Below, piece by piece: positions 43,645 to 56,560 of a stretch of 64,000 bases of DNA. Below the pieces are notes generated by a model that was not told where the DNA came from, searched no databases, and worked only from the letters and a program-made list of their open reading frames with translations. Position 1 is the stretch's first letter; each line of letters begins with the position of its first letter. Both the position numbers and the translations under genes were made by a program. Source of the stretch: Pectinophora gossypiella (lineage: Eukaryota > Arthropoda > Insecta > Lepidoptera > Gelechiidae); NCBI RefSeq assembly GCF_024362695.1, contig NC_065404.1:12998604-13062603 (forward strand), written 5' to 3'.

Positions 43645-43842
43645 TGACGATTATCACTTGTATTTCAACTTTATGAGGCCAGCCTATTTTGACCACCTTA
43701 CCTGATTGCCCAGGAGTGATAAACTAATAACTGTATATCGTTTTAGAAACACCGCCATTCAAATTCATGATAACACCAAAAATGTCGTGAATGCTTTTTG
43801 AATAAAAGATTTGTTATTGTAAGTTTAACCTTTGATTGTAAG

Positions 43843-43850
43843 TATAAAAG
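43843..43850 (+). promoter_or_regulatory. TATA box candidate
   Basis: TATAAAAG followed by 'gatgctgtcaaattt' in which an initiator could lie about 30 bp on. It points to the small frame at 44031, divergent from the 43.3-kb gene. Confidence 0.3.
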
Positions 43851-44030
43851 GATGCTGTCAAATTTTTGAACCATAATATTTTTTTACCATAACCACTTTC
43901 CATAGATTTTATAAAAAATATAAAGTTTTCTTCACAATTTCATTCTATTCAAGGTTGAGTTCAATCATGGAGTTGAATATAAAAAAATGAAAAAAAAAAT
44001 CCTAGTCATAAAACACAAAGTGGTAGCACA

Positions 44031-44162
44031 ATGGCTTTGAAATCCGAAAAGTTCAAACCTTTCTGGTTGTGCACTTTTTGTCGAGAATTCCATTCAAAAG
44101 TAAGATTTCGTTTTCTTTCAAATGGAAAACAACAAGTTTATTCGGCAAGTGAAGATGTTTAA
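44031..44162 (+). CDS. Very short frame, doubtful
   Basis: Forty-three residues, MALKSEKFKPFWLCTFCREF at the start (one CxxC), then a Lys/Arg-rich part. It lies about 180 bp after a TATA-like box and contains a donor-like AAA|GTAAGA inside. A six-codon upstream frame precedes it. It may be a first exon, a small protein or chance; I favour caution. Confidence 0.2.
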   Translation: MALKSEKFKPFWLCTFCREFHSKVRFRFLSNGKQQVYSASEDV

Positions 44163-44164
44163 AA

Positions 44165-45343
44165 AGTTCCCTTGCCTAGAGTGGCTATAGTCCCGTGTTT
44201 TCAAAAGGGAACAGAAAATATCGCTCAATGAGCAATGTTAAACAGTGGGCCATTGAAAACAGCTGAAGCCTTTACAAAATCACCCTCCTTTAGAGCTTTC
44301 GCAGCCTCTATTTATGTTTTCCACATTTTCCATATACAATTTCGTGCCTGTGTCGACCGAATCTCCCATTGAAGGCTTACACCCGGGAGTTGTGCCAATT
44401 CAGCAGTAAATTAACACCATTCAGATGCCTGAAAGATGGCTGAAAGGTCCTGTGACTATGATTTGTTATTAAGGATGTGAATTCATGAATCTTACTCCGT
44501 TGAAAAGCTTGTACGGGCTCGTTAGCCTTCTTTCGAAGGTGCTCTATAGTGAAACCTTAGCGGTGGGAAGTTTTATAGTGAATCGACAATATTTTTGTTG
44601 AAATGGGTTTGTATAATTAAACTAGAGGCAATTGAGGTTAGAAACTGAAAGATCGCGTCGTTTTTTTGTTACCCGCAAATCGTGGTAGCCGGATTGATAC
44701 CTATAGCCACAAAATATGGAAAAATATGTCAACTATAAACCGTCCTACTCTTAATTCAAGGCATTTCCCTATTCGTGGGGAGACAAAGCTGGGTAGTAAC
44801 ACAATTGGACGCTTTTGTTCGGCGAGTTCTTTCATCGGCTGTAACAACTGTTTCGGAAGCGACTGCCTACTAAAGACAAGTAAGCTATCTTCGTAGGACA
44901 TTACTGAATACAGGTTGCGTGTGTTTGCGTATGTACAACAGCTCAATATCTCGGTCTAGGAGGGCCGGCAGTACAGATGAGAAGCAGCAACAGAGTCAGT
45001 GCACTCGCAAATATCACTAAACTAGACTCACTTATTAGCAAGTTAGGGCACTGTTGGAGCAAGCGGTTGCTTATGTTAGAGTTCTAATCGTACCTACTTT
45101 CATACAGAATAAACACATTTAGAGAAATAGCTACTCACGCGTAGTGATAAGATGCAATCTAGTTCGCCCCCAGTTCACTACCTGCTGGAGTTTTGTTGAT
45201 TAGTACATCACTAATAGCAGTCAGTAGATATTTTTCCTCAGATTGATTAGCCAATTTGACCATAGTTGTATTACAGGCAAAAACATTCGTGGTCGAAATA
45301 CATAGGTACCTACTTACTACGGTGTTGAAAGGCTTAATGCAGT
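44165..45343. other. Intergenic DNA
   Basis: No supported gene or repeat. Opposed short frames at 44.67-44.95 kb lack signals. Confidence 0.4.
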
Positions 45344-45350
45344 GCGTAAG

Positions 45351-45664
45351 CTTTTTTACTTTATTGTAGATTTTCCGTAAATGGCATTAACTACTTAGCC
45401 GGACTAATGAGGAGCGCTGAGGGCTCTCACCCGGTACAAATTTAAGACAACAGGGTGCCCAGTTGGGCGCGAACCTCGGCTGAGGGCGTCATCTGAGAGG
45501 ATTATATGTGAAAGATTTAATCGACCCTAGAGGCCGAAGCGCTGAATGGAGGAAATCGTCGACCACGCCGGCGGGGTCCGCATCGGGATTTCTGAAGTGT
45601 TTGTTGTCGCGAGGTGATTAGCCGCTATGGCTAGAATAATCTGTTCGTCGGGAGCACTGCATAA
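45351..45664 (-). mobile_element. 5'-truncated Jockey-type LINE stub
   Basis: The 3' UTR and ORF2 end of the 14.9-20.4 kb family with scattered substitutions and small deletions ('cgaccctagaggccgaagcg' lacks about 15 bp), and a 6-bp T run as poly(A). A 7-bp duplication, GCGTAAG, flanks it (45344-45350 and 45665-45671). Older than the 4.0-kb copy. Confidence 0.85.
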
Positions 45665-45944
45665 GCGTAAGTGAAAGAATTAACCCAAAAACAAGCCGAG
45701 TCTGCCGTTCTCTGAAGATAGCTTCCTGCTAGTTATGTACTTGCTCTTGTGCTTACGACACGCGCCCGCGCCGCCGCGGTATTGTCGCGATGTAATTGTT
45801 CCTAGCCTCGTCGAGGGCTAGCTAATGGCACTGTAATTCGGTGTTGTAAATAAAGTGCTGTACTGTGCTCTTGTCGGTAATTTGAAGTACGGTGGTTATT
45901 ATTTTATAGTACTTACTTCATATATCATATCTATCGTTTTTTTG

Positions 45945-46042
45945 TACAGGGTGTAGTGGTTGGTGTAGTGACATCTACATGATATCAACTCAGAATCATG
46001 ATCTGAATCATCCCTCAAAGTTTTCGTTCACTAACACCCTGT
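45945..46042 (+). repeat. MITE family M, internally deleted
   Basis: Only about 98 bp: 'tacagggtgtagtgg' joined to 'gatatcaactcagaatcatg' and 'cactaacaccctgt'. Most of the left arm is missing. Confidence 0.78.
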
Positions 46043-46046
46043 TTAG

Positions 46047-46955
46047 AGCATTCAATTACGACACTAGGTGATAGCGGGTGATCTGGCAACGCGTCATAAG
46101 TTGTTAATAATTTATTACTATGCTATATTATCAAACATTTATTCTACAATATAACTGAAACTACTAAGTAATGTATAATTCTAATACTTTATTCAGCTTT
46201 GTATTGCCATGTCAAACAAATACGAACATCGTGCCCATACATTTAATCACGAACGAAATTACTTTTATAATCGTTAATCATTTATCGAAATCCTATTACT
46301 ACTCGTAGGTACTTACCCTTATTTCTTATTTCACAATCTCTCTCGCTTAGAAACATTAAACAATATCTTTCGCAATATCTATAGATACTAATAAAGGGCT
46401 CGCCGGTCGACGCCTTATGAAAACCGCCTGTGAACACGAATGAGAAATTAGTAGTCTTTGAAATTAAATCTTCAATACGAGAATACATCAACGCTCTAGC
46501 TAAAACGGAGCGTTATTCATAAAGCCATTCATCGAGCTAGCTAAGGAGTGAATCTTTATGAATGCCACCAAATTGTATGAGAGTAGTCCTCTTTGAAAAC
46601 TTCCCATGAATAGTGTTAATTCGCTATAGCGAGTTTGCTCGGCGCTCGTCAATGGACTATTTGGAGACTTGAGGAGCGCCTCAGTCGCAATATTGTGTAT
46701 GGAAAATGCGGGAAATATGAACGGGCCGCGAAAGGGACGCGCGAGGGCGATTTTCAAAAGACCTCCGCCGACGACGACGCTCCAAGAATATTTTAGCGAT
46801 GTGCATGCGTTTATAGCGAAGAATATGAATAGAATTCTAAAGAAATATTTAACTTAGTCCACTGTTTGCTTTTACCGCATGGAAATCAAAGCGACTTTCT
46901 CGTTTCTTTCACGTGTAACGCTGCTAACTTTTCATTCTGTCACGTATTGAAGCGA
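46047..46955. other. Intergenic DNA with a CpG-richer patch
   Basis: No supported gene. 46700-46800 is richer in CpG and includes an open frame, but no splice or poly(A) context was found. Confidence 0.35.
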
Positions 46956-46959
46956 AGAA

Positions 46960-47035
46960 AAGACGTAGGTAATGGCTCAGTGGTAGACTGCGTGCTTTAC
47001 AGTGCAGGTTTGAATCCTGTAAGGGGTCTATGACA
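46960..47035 (+). repeat. tRNA-like SINE head fragment
   Basis: 'aatggctcagtggtagactg' (A-box) and 'gcaggtttgaatcctgt' (B-box) are spaced as in a tRNA, but the acceptor ends do not pair, so it is not a tRNA gene. Confidence 0.55.
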
Positions 47036-47039
47036 CTGT

Positions 47040-47640
47040 TTTATTTACAGTTTCCTTTAAAAAATATGCATTTTAATACAAAGGGAAAGATTACGAGAAG
47101 AAATGTAAGACCGGTACATTTTCAAATATTCCACCGTCGCACGGTAGAGCAACTGACAGCACAATGCTGTAGATTCTGCGCTTTCCCTGTTGATGAGGAA
47201 AAGGGCTCAAGTAACAAATTCAGTTTATATCCTTTATTTTCATTTTAAAGAAAATTAAGCCGCAAGATGTAAACAAAGAGCTACATGGCAGCCCTTGTAA
47301 GACGGGCCCTTAGTTTTCAGGCGCCATATCGCTTCGAAAGCGAAAAGGAAAAAACGGGGCGTGCCGGGACAAAGAGCCCATACAATGGGCCCGCGCGAAC
47401 AATGCTAACTAGAGGAGATGCAACTTGTATCATTTGCAGATAAAGAGGATCGATAGGGTCAAACATGCAGTCTTGTGCCCGCTGCAACTCTTATAACAGC
47501 CACTACAATAGGAAGCGTACTCCAAAATTGGGGTGCGAAACACGGCAGGATCTGCGTAAGGTGCAAGTTGTTCACATTTTGAAAATATTATTTTATTTTA
47601 ATAAAATAAAATTACAATATTATTTTTTTGTGATTTCCAA
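47040..47640. other. Intergenic DNA
   Basis: No gene recognised. A GC-rich stretch at 47290-47400 is unassigned. Confidence 0.35.
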
Positions 47641-47651
47641 ATAGATATTCT

Positions 47652-47728
47652 ACGATCCCCCCGGGTTGACTGAGGGGAGGCCTGTGCCCAGCAGTGGGAC
47701 GTATATAGGCTGGTTATGTGTGTATGTG
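47652..47728 (+). repeat. SINE tail fragment
   Basis: 'gggttgactgaggggaggcc', 'tgtgcccagcagtgggacgt' and 'atataggctgg'. Confidence 0.75.
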
Positions 47729-47729
47729 T

Positions 47730-49385
47730 ATTCTACGATCATTTAATTTAAATAATCTTTTGATAATGATATCATCGAATATTGAAATAAATACTTTGAT
47801 ATTATAATTGGAAACCACTACTTGATTCTAATCAAATAAGACACGTATATTCTTCTTCTTTTATTGTTATAGATGTAAGTTGTGGGATAAAAATAGGCTA
47901 GAGAAGATAAGATTATATTAGAATTATTACGTCATCATAAAAAACTTATACACCAGTTCGGCCGTCAAACAAAAACTGCAGTGTCCAACAAAATGTTAGG
48001 GGTACATGCACATCCGCCGACTCAGCAGTAACTGGAGTCCACAACAATGTGCCCTGTGAAGAGCCCCGAACAATCGAATGAAGACAATAAGCAGCGATAC
48101 TCCGAGACAAAAAGAGGCGAAATAAAGGCTCACTTGTTTCCTGGCCGCATTGTGAGGAACGGAGGAGGGCAGAGACAAAAGCGTAATGTGCCACGGGCCC
48201 AAACAATAGAGACTGAGCCATTATTGTTACTGTAGCAGCGCTTTAGCGAAATATGTACGTGGTACGAACTTGACATGGTGACGGCTGCGGCTTTGTGACG
48301 TCACTAGGATGCTGCGGCTAGCTGGCCGGCTAAGTGGGCTGGACTTTTGATTCACACTTACTACTAGGCACTTATTACTAAAGTAAAGTCAATTCATATT
48401 CTTAACCTTTCAACGTAACATAACATAGCTAAAACCTTATTGCATACGCAGGAAATACTAAGAGACCGTTTTTCAATACGACTTTGAAGAATTTTATTAA
48501 TACTCGTACTAATATAATATAATAATAACATTTAAATAGATTACATTATCTTAACGGCCTCTACGTGTTCAGTTCGGCCCCACACAGGCCTTCCAAAAGT
48601 CCGGGACTCCACATATCCGAGATATGGAAACGACATACAAACGACATACAAATAATAATAAAAAACGATTATATCGGACAAACCACAACACACATATACA
48701 ATTATTTTCTAGAAGAGGTTATGTAAAACTAGATAGATTCTGAATATGAAATTATTTGCTTCGAATGTTGTTTATCTATTTCAGGTGAGATTTAGTTATT
48801 AAGTATAGAAATAATTTAATTACTTATAAAAGAAATGAGTTAATAAAAACTCTTTATTTCAGTTCAGAGAAACTCAACGTAGTTCTTATTTCACAACAAC
48901 ACTTCATTGTGTCTTTAAGAAGACAATATGTCAATCAAGACAATCTACATGTCGCCTCAGTGTATATAAATTCGTCACTACATAGGTAGTGACGAATTTA
49001 TTACACTTTTACATAAGTAGGTAAAACTCCATATTTACAGTGAACTTTCATTACAAAATCTACACATATTTTCGATGGCGAGTATACTTAATACTCCTTA
49101 AGTATAGAGTAAAATAACAAGATTTATTGACAGTAACTTACCAAGATGCTCCGTCAAATCTGCAACAATATAACACATTTGTTAAAAATATTACATTACA
49201 TCTCATTAAAATACATAGCCCGCAAGCAGCAGATATACGTTGTATGGCCAGGAACCAAAATCAAATTTATTTATCATCCATTGTAAACCGCAATCACTGT
49301 TACTACAACCTATTTACTCCTTTTGAATCGTAAAAAAAGAAGAAAATTATATATTAAAATTAAACATGAAAATATACATGAAAAT
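47730..49385. other. Intergenic DNA
   Basis: No supported gene. An inverted pair, 'aaattcgtcactac' and 'gtagtgacgaattt', lies at 48968-49000 around a short centre. 48600-48655 repeats the 13.46-kb block. Confidence 0.4.
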
Positions 49386-49392
49386 TATATTT

Positions 49393-49692
49393 CACACCAT
49401 GATACTGAGTTGATATCAAGTGGAATTTTCCCTCGCAAAAGTATGGAACTGAAATTAATTTAAAAAGACACTAAAATTTTCACGTATTTTCGACAGGGAA
49501 TTCCGCTTGATATCACTAAGTTAATATCAAGTGGAATTTTCCATTGCAAAAGTATAGAAATTTTCAATTCTAAGTTTAAAAAAAAACTAAAAAACATGAA
49601 TTCTGCGACGGAAAATTCCACTTGATATTAACTCAGAGTCATGGTCTGAATTATCTCCCTCAGTATTCGTTACGATGTCACTAACACCCTGT
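49393..49692 (+). repeat. Compound MITE family M, partial
   Basis: From 'caccatgatactgagttgat' to 'tcactaacaccctgtg', with parts of both palindromic units. Confidence 0.78.
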
Positions 49693-50004
49693 GTAGCATA
49701 AGTAATCCTCATTAGTTTATCCCTATTACAAATACCTAAATATCTCGTATATAAGAATATACGAGTACATTACAAGAGTCTGACATAAGTACACTTAGGT
49801 CCACTTATTCGAGGACGTATAACTACGTCGCTAATCACATTGAGCGTGGTCACCCACCATACTGCAAAGAGTATCATTTCGTTATCGGCCGCAAGTCAGT
49901 CGTTTGATCTCTCGCCTTTATGATTTCTCTCTACAGACCCCGTGGCGAACTGCACAGTGGGTGCGTTGTCGTTCTCACGGGGCAAATATTTTTTGGCGAA
50001 TTTT

Positions 50005-50085
50005 TGGCATGACTTTTTCTAGATTTGCCTTGGTTAGAATCCGCAACTTGGTCAGACAAATGAGCAACACTAAGGGGTTAGTTAA
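50005..50085 (-). mobile_element. Decayed Jockey-type LINE 3' end
   Basis: 'tagatttgccttggttagaa' and 'caacttggtcagacaaatga' match the LINE 3' UTR with heavy divergence. Confidence 0.5.
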
Positions 50086-50617
50086 AGAAAATCAGTAAAA
50101 AATGTATTTCATTGCCTAAGATGGGATACTTGTGTTTGTTTAGCGAAATAACAATGGATTATCGTCATTACATGGATTACTATACGGCAGATTAAGCTGT
50201 TGAATAAATAAGTAAATAGACAAAAATTAGACGATCAAGTTGTCCGAGAAGTAAAGAAAACACATTAGGTACTTATAAATGTTTTTAAGAATTGAATAAT
50301 TCCACAACTCTATCGGTCGATAAATGTAATGAATTATTTTCACGAATAAAACGCAATTTTGACCACAAAAGTCCGCGATGAGCCCACTGTGCAACACGCT
50401 CGGGCGGCGTTGAATGCCGCCCTGGCCGAACGTATCAAAATTCAATCTCTCACCGCGACTGCAATATTAAAATTGAATTTCAACGGTTATGATTTCGATT
50501 CGCTGATAGTACATTCGTATAGTAGCCGTAATATGCAATTTGCGTACAGTTTTTGTTATTGGTAATGGTTTTCATAGTCTGTTAATGTAATTTTTTATCC
50601 ATTAAATAAAAGTCACT

Positions 50618-50924
50618 GGTGCTAATTCCTGTAAATACCATCTAATTTTATTTTAAGTTATATCTGTCATTTTCTTATCCGCCGAAAAGGAAAGGGACGG
50701 GTAATCGACAAGCATAAAATTTATGGAACACACGTCAATTTTAAGCACAAATCTAAACCAACCGTCTAAAAATTTTACGTCAGTCAATAACCCGACACAT
50801 TAATTTACTCATTCTTCCTAAAATTAAGAGCTGTGAATCATCCGTCCCTTTCCTTTTCGACGGATATGAAAATGACGGATATAACTTAAAATAAAATTAG
50901 GCGGTGTCTCCAGGAATCGGGGCC
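50618..50924. repeat. MITE family F, full copy
   Basis: Terminal inverted repeats of about 84 bp: 'ctaattttattttaagttat' and 'aaaggaaagggacgg' on the left, with the inverse on the right ('gtccctttccttttcgacgg', 'aacttaaaataaaattag'). About 307 bp; no target duplication was identified. Confidence 0.82.
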
Positions 50925-53900
50925 ATTATAATACATGTTTATAGAAACTACTAGCCGTCCATTTCTGTTCTGTGCATCTGATCTGAGACAAAATCTTATT
51001 ATAGGGTAGGATGAAATGTTTCCTAAAATACTTTTATCGGGCATTAAGTTTTCTTGAAATGTTTTCCTTTGTGGTTAAACTGATGCGATCGGGATTCCAA
51101 CTGGTTTAGCGTTCAAGGTGTTTAACAGACATTTCTTACCGTGTGTGAACAAATGCTCAACCTTCCAACTAACAGCCGATATTTTATTCACAACCACTGT
51201 GCTTGTCACTCGAACTGCTCTGTCCTAGTCGCCTTTTAAACCTGTCATCAATTGATCATATTACTTAATTTTTATTGTTTGACGTTTTGTTCAATTAGGC
51301 AAAGTAACGTTCACTTCACGCTAAGTTCACACAACAAATCACATCCAATGATTTTCAATGTTGCCATCTTTTCAACAATGCTTTAACAGTAATCTTTCAA
51401 AATTAGTAGAAATAATCCATATTAAAATGAAGATATTAGTTTTTTCGAAATAAAGAAGTAATAAAAATTAAATTTGAAATAAAGAGTAAAATTGCATAAA
51501 ATTTAAATTGCAGAAAAATTTGCTTGTGTGCGCTAACACGCGTGAGGTAAAACTCTGTGTTCTAAACATAGTAGTTACTATTCTTTATTCTATACCATTA
51601 CATCACAGACGTCAACATAAAATTAATCAAAATAAACGTCATTCTATTACGTCTAAAAACCCTTCTAGTCTGTAGACTAAGCGATCCATTGGCCATCTCA
51701 TCATCTCATGATAACCAACCATATCTGGTTATAATCGATGTGCATTACAAATTGATGGAAGCATACCGAACTGGTCGCCGCATAATTAATAAAATTTCGC
51801 CATGGACGCGCAAAGGGGTCTTTTGTCCACTTTATTCATATGCTAAGTCCCGACTCTATTTTAGTCGGGACCTCATTGTACTTCAAAAACAATGGAATTG
51901 CGTCTGCGATGCGATTGCACTGTTGTAGCGGGCTGTTTTGTGGTTTTGTACGAATATTATAACTTAGTAAGTTCCTGCAATACTGTATTAACAAATAAAT
52001 GACTTATAAACATAATAGAAATAAGCATGTACAAAGGCAAGCTTAGCTAAGTTGAGTTTTCTACCAGCAATCTACGGAAGAACAAAAAAACACGAAACAA
52101 GACAGTAAGTAAACTTGCACAAGACAAGAAATTAGTTATAATAACTGAATATTAAATAAATAACAATACAATATGTATATATTTTAAACCATTACATTTA
52201 AAATAATAGGCATTCTGCATCAATATTTGTGAACATGTAATTTCAGTCAAATGTCAATCGCCGTAGCAGTTTGCTACGCCACCGTAGCGCTTAATGAAAA
52301 TGTCAATTTCAATTAATCAAACAATAATTCTATACTCACTTCACTTTTCTTTCGTTGTTTTCTTACTTTTATTTTACACCAATTTAGATTGCGACTTTAA
52401 TATTTTTACATTAAATAAAGCTTGACGCGCACAGAGCCGGGAAAATGAGACATGCGGCCGCGGTAGATTCAAACGCAAACTAAATCCTACGCCCGGCCCT
52501 CTTGTTCCAGTGGTTCTTATAACAAAATAAAATTTGAGTATTGATTTAATTAAAAAAACAACAGAAAAAACATTATGTATAACCGGTAAATAGTGTTTTC
52601 ATACTGTATCGTACTTAATAACCTGGGTGGCTAAGAATTAACGGAATTTTAAAATACCTTCAACCGCCTACATGAAATACCGTTTTAGGGAAAGAGTACT
52701 CACAGGATTTCTTCCGATGTATATTTCTGACACCAGGGTGCTCTGGAAACTAGTGATGCACTTTTCAATGTACTGTAGGCGATATAATTGGGTTTAAAAG
52801 ACTTGTATCACGTTTTAAAAGTCCCTAATAAAGACACACGCGCGATGGAGGTAAATCGACAAAAGTTCTCTTTTTTAAGACCGGTAGACGGAGTTTTTGG
52901 CGAGAACCAAAAGAGTTATTGGCCGGGATTCTTAGTCGGTGTCGTAACATCTATATTATAGGAATACATTGAAAATCTTTGGCATATGCTATGCTGCTTA
53001 TTGTATGCTCGAATTCACGTAGAAATAAACATGATGGACTTTTAAAATAGGCGATGGAAAACCGTATAGATACATGCATAAGCTCACTCCCACAATGAAA
53101 AAATGGAGAGGGATGAGTTAGAAGACAATTTGCAGTCACTTTAGATACGAAGTCCCACTACGATTATGGTGCCAGCTGATCAGTAGGCCTATTCTGTAAC
53201 TCGACTGACAACTGAAATCTGCCAATTTTCCGTTGGGATAGGCACAGACCACGGAATTCTTACTTACTACTCACACGATCCTGACACACCACTTTCGCAT
53301 AACAAAAATTTAAATCAAAATGAAATTATTTTCATAACGTACTTAAATGATTAAAGATAAATAGAGTACTTAGAATGGAATTGAAATTATTTCTTATGAA
53401 AGGACGCCATACACAAAAAACAAGACAATAATATCACTTAAATAATACATTTCGTCGAAGGTAAACTTTTATTAAAAACTTTCGACATTTTTATAATTAT
53501 AAGTTCCAAAAAATATTTTATTTTGATCTTTAACATATCTCAGGTGTCCACAGAGTTACAAACTACTGCACATCGAGCGCCGATCGCTCGATAGCGGCAC
53601 AGAGTAGATTATACTTAGGTGCACAATACTAATAACTAATAATAGTGTAAACACACCCTCTGTCAACTTAAATGACATGCCCGAAAAGATCATCTGAACT
53701 ATTTTAAATATTTATTCGTGATGCGAAAATAAATTAAATTTTCCATCGGATCCGTTATCTTCCTGCATCCGAAGGTCAGTGTTGCCAGTCACTATCAGGG
53801 AACAATGGATAGTTCAGAGCTTCGGTTCTATTGTAATGAATTAATTAATAAAATCGGGGGTGTGGGGGCGCCATTGTCCAGCGTACGGATGGATCAGATC

Positions 53901-54105
53901 TCATTAACCAGTCATTGTAAGGTTGTATAACAATGCCGTGGTCAGCTCACCTAAGCAATGTCGCGTCATCTCCTATTGAGGTTGGAGGTATAATGGTGCT
54001 AAAGCAGCATGATTATGGGGAGGGACGCTGATGCAAAATACTGACCAGTGCGTGAAAGGGATATTGTAAGCGATTTCATTACCGGCGGAGGTTGTCTATA
54101 ATTTT
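50925..54105. other. Intergenic DNA with one LINE tail
   Basis: No supported gene. 53230-53290 ('ataggcacagaccacggaat', 'cgatcctgacacacc') is a minus-strand RTE-like 3' end. 53575-53600 has 'cgagcgccgatcgctcg', a near palindrome. The rest is AT-rich. Confidence 0.4.
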
Positions 54106-54109
54106 ATGG

Positions 54110-54272
54110 AAGTTGCAAATGCTGTCAGACGTCGGGGAAGGCCACGAAAAAAATAGCACGACGAGTTAGACCGCTTTTTGAAACGGTAGCACGAACAAAC
54201 TGGGGACAGGGAGGAGTGAAAGAAGGGAAGAGAGGCCTTTGCCCTGCAGTGGGATATTCCTATAATAATAAT
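54110..54272 (+). pseudogene. LINE C-terminal and 3' tail remnant
   Basis: 'cgtcggggaaggccacgaaa' encodes a degenerate Arg-Arg-Gly-Arg-Pro-Arg-Lys block. Later come 'gaggcctttgccctgcagtg' and a (taa)n end ('tataataataatag'), the usual arrangement at the end of a non-LTR ORF. Stops break the frame. Confidence 0.65.
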
Positions 54273-54392
54273 AGAAAAATACTATATGCTTTTAGTACTA
54301 AATAGTTTTCCATCATCCGTCCATGACGAAAGTGAGTACCTAGTAAATAAGTGGCCGAATAAAAATATTCCAATTATCTCGTTTTTTTAGAC

Positions 54393-54503
54393 AGTATACA
54401 GGGTACATATAAAACGGTTACGTATACGACGGAAAATTCAACTCGGAATCAGGAGTTGAATGAACACCCCCGTATTCGGAACAGTGTCACTACTAACACC
54501 CCG
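54393..54503 (+). repeat. MITE family M, decayed
   Basis: 'gtatacagggtacatat', 'acgacggaaaattcaactcg' and 'agtgtcactactaacacccc'. Confidence 0.65.
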
Positions 54504-54951
54504 CAAAGTCACTTATATCTAATTTTATACTTCTTACACTTCTTAATATAAAGCTTGGAGCATATAAAAGATACTTTTTTTAATTAATTAGGCACTACGG
54601 GCATATACGTAGCAACGTAGCAGTCACTTGCTACGACATGCTACGTTTAGGTGCTAGCACGAGTACTTTCGCGAAGTACCAGCGAATAAGTTCAAATCAA
54701 TTCTTGCTTTGATATTACGCACTTACTTTTGTATGCGCAAATGCTATTAATCACCTGAGATATTGTGATATGATGTGATAAACCTTTTGATGACCAGTAA
54801 TCGGAATATTTATTTGAAATGTATAAAATCCCACGAATGCTGGGAAAACATGGATGCGACTTATTAAATTTATTTTAATGATAAAAATCCCGGAATCAAA
54901 TAAAACGATACGACGGTTATTGTCAATACGAAAGTGCTATATGATGATGGT

Positions 54952-55030
54952 AGCCATTCATACCCCCTCCGGTTGATTGAGGGGAGGCCTGTGCCCAGCA
55001 GTGGGACGTATATAGGCTGTTGATGATGAG
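54952..55030 (+). repeat. SINE tail fragment
   Basis: 'ccggttgattgaggggaggc', 'ctgtgcccagcagtgggacg' and 'tataggctgttgatgatga'. Confidence 0.8.
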
Positions 55031-55048
55031 CCATTCGTAGTACCCGTC

Positions 55049-55366
55049 TTTTCCTTCTATCGTGTGAGGTGAATAACCAACCGCATCAGCTTTGGTGTCA
55101 GGGTTACTATTGAGCCGCCAAATGCTTCTGTTATCGCTCATGTAACTCCTACTTACATTAGTAAGTAGCGACCGGAACCAATGGCTTAACGTGCCTTCCG
55201 AAGCACGGATCATCTTACTTTTGAACAATCAGGTGATCAGCCTGTAATGTCCTAACCAAACAAGGGATCACAAAGCGATTATTGTGATATGTCCCCACTG
55301 GGATTCGAACTCGGGACCGACGGATCGTGAGCCCAACGCTCAACCACTGGACCACAGAGGCCGTTG
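55049..55366 (-). repeat. SINE family A, full copy with TSD
   Basis: Minus-strand copy ending at 'ggaccacagaggcc'. A-box, B-box ('gggattcgaactcgggacc' in plus text) and 3' part are all present. The 11-bp duplication GTAGTACCCGT lies at 55038-55048 and 55367-55377. It inserted beside the SINE tail at 54952-55030. Confidence 0.92.
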
Positions 55367-55379
55367 GTAGTACCCGTAG

Positions 55380-56030
55380 CAACGAAAAGGCATACTACTT
55401 ATGATTTTTTCTTACTCCCAATCTATCCCAATACAGCTATAACACATATAATACCACAAATACCTATACCACATTATTTTACCACATAATAATAAACTGT
55501 TATTAACCACCATACATTCTTTATTCACAAGTTCAATAAACCCGAACAAAACTATTCAACCCTCTTTTCAGAGGGATTTCTTATACAAAAGTGTTTCGGA
55601 CAATAGATGGCGCTGATCTAGATAAGGATATGTTAACATTGTCACAATGGCGCGGTAATGGCGCGATTGTACGGGACAATGCTTTTAGATGTCACCTCGA
55701 CAATGTGATACCCAGTGTTGCCAGACTCAATGAAAATATCTAAGAAAACAGCCTCCAGATAAGAGGCTACGTTTATTTGATACGCTTTTGAACGTGCCTG
55801 ACTTTTAGAGGTACATAGGTATACTAGGTGATACAAAATATAAAATATATATAATATATGAGAGAATACGTGTGTAGTCTATATAATGTTTTTTTTTGCA
55901 ACTACCTTTTTATATTATACCATAACACTGTCAAAATTATTAATAACGTAACGCTATAAATTTTTTTTTTCTTAATTTAATGCATAAAAGCTCACTGATA
56001 CCTAAATATACGTATTTATACATAACATAA
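55380..56030. other. Intergenic DNA
   Basis: No gene. A CTCF-like core, TAGATGGCGC, sits at about 55605-55614. Confidence 0.4.
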
Positions 56031-56034
56031 ACAT

Positions 56035-56560
56035 AAACTCACGCCTATTTCCCACCGGGGTAAGCAGAGACTATAGAATTCCATTTGCTTCGATCCTGAC
56101 ACACGTATACGTATTTATATACACCTAAATATAATAGTATATACATACATATATAAACTCAAGACTATTTGCCACCAGGGTTAGCAGAGACTACGGAATT
56201 CCATTTGCTTCGATCCTGACACACTTCTCTTGTTTCCTCCACATTCATCAATCGTTTCATACACGTACGCCGGTTCAGAGTAGACCTTACGTTGGTTAAT
56301 GTACGTCCTTCTGTGTCTCCCTCAACCTTCGCTTTATATACTGCTTTCATAATCCTATTATCCTTCATTCGCTCTGCGTGTCCAAACGAACTTAATATTC
56401 CCTTCTCAATCTTAGTCACTATATCGTCTTTTACTCGACATCTCTTTCTTAACACTCTGTTTCTCACTCTATCACCCAATTTAACACAACCCGTATGTAA
56501 ACATAGTACCCAATAATCCAAAGACACGATACCTAAACGGCAGGGTGATCGATCACCCAA
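56035..56560 (-). pseudogene. RTE-like LINE C-terminal remnant, 3' end duplicated
   Basis: The minus-strand frame from 56560 to 56165 reads RVRNRVLRKRCRVKDDIV, then SSFGHAERMKDNRIMKAVYK, VEGDTEGRTLTNVRST and CQDRSKWNSVVSANPGGK. This matches the 'GH.ERM..NR' and 'DR..W' signatures that close RTE-type and related non-LTR ORFs. The reverse-transcriptase core is absent. The last ~70 bp (56155-56225) is repeated at 56035-56105, so the 3' end is tandemly duplicated or two copies abut. Confidence 0.8.

Noticed and set aside
43680..43705. Upstream exon for the 40.5-kb terminal exon using the ATCAG|GTAAGG donor
   Set aside because: The phase can be made to fit, but the only open stretch before it is about 29 nt, too weak to call.
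46960..47035. A tRNA gene
   Set aside because: A- and B-box-like parts are present but the acceptor stem does not pair, and SINE-like sequence surrounds it.
47946..48221. Overlapping frames of 91 and 68 residues as coding
   Set aside because: Two frames are open together, which indicates low stop density rather than coding; no signals support either.
51689..51928. A 79-residue plus-strand frame
   Set aside because: No homology, splice or poly(A) context; it contains a local inverted repeat ('gtcccgac' and 'gtcgggac') that makes it look structured by chance.
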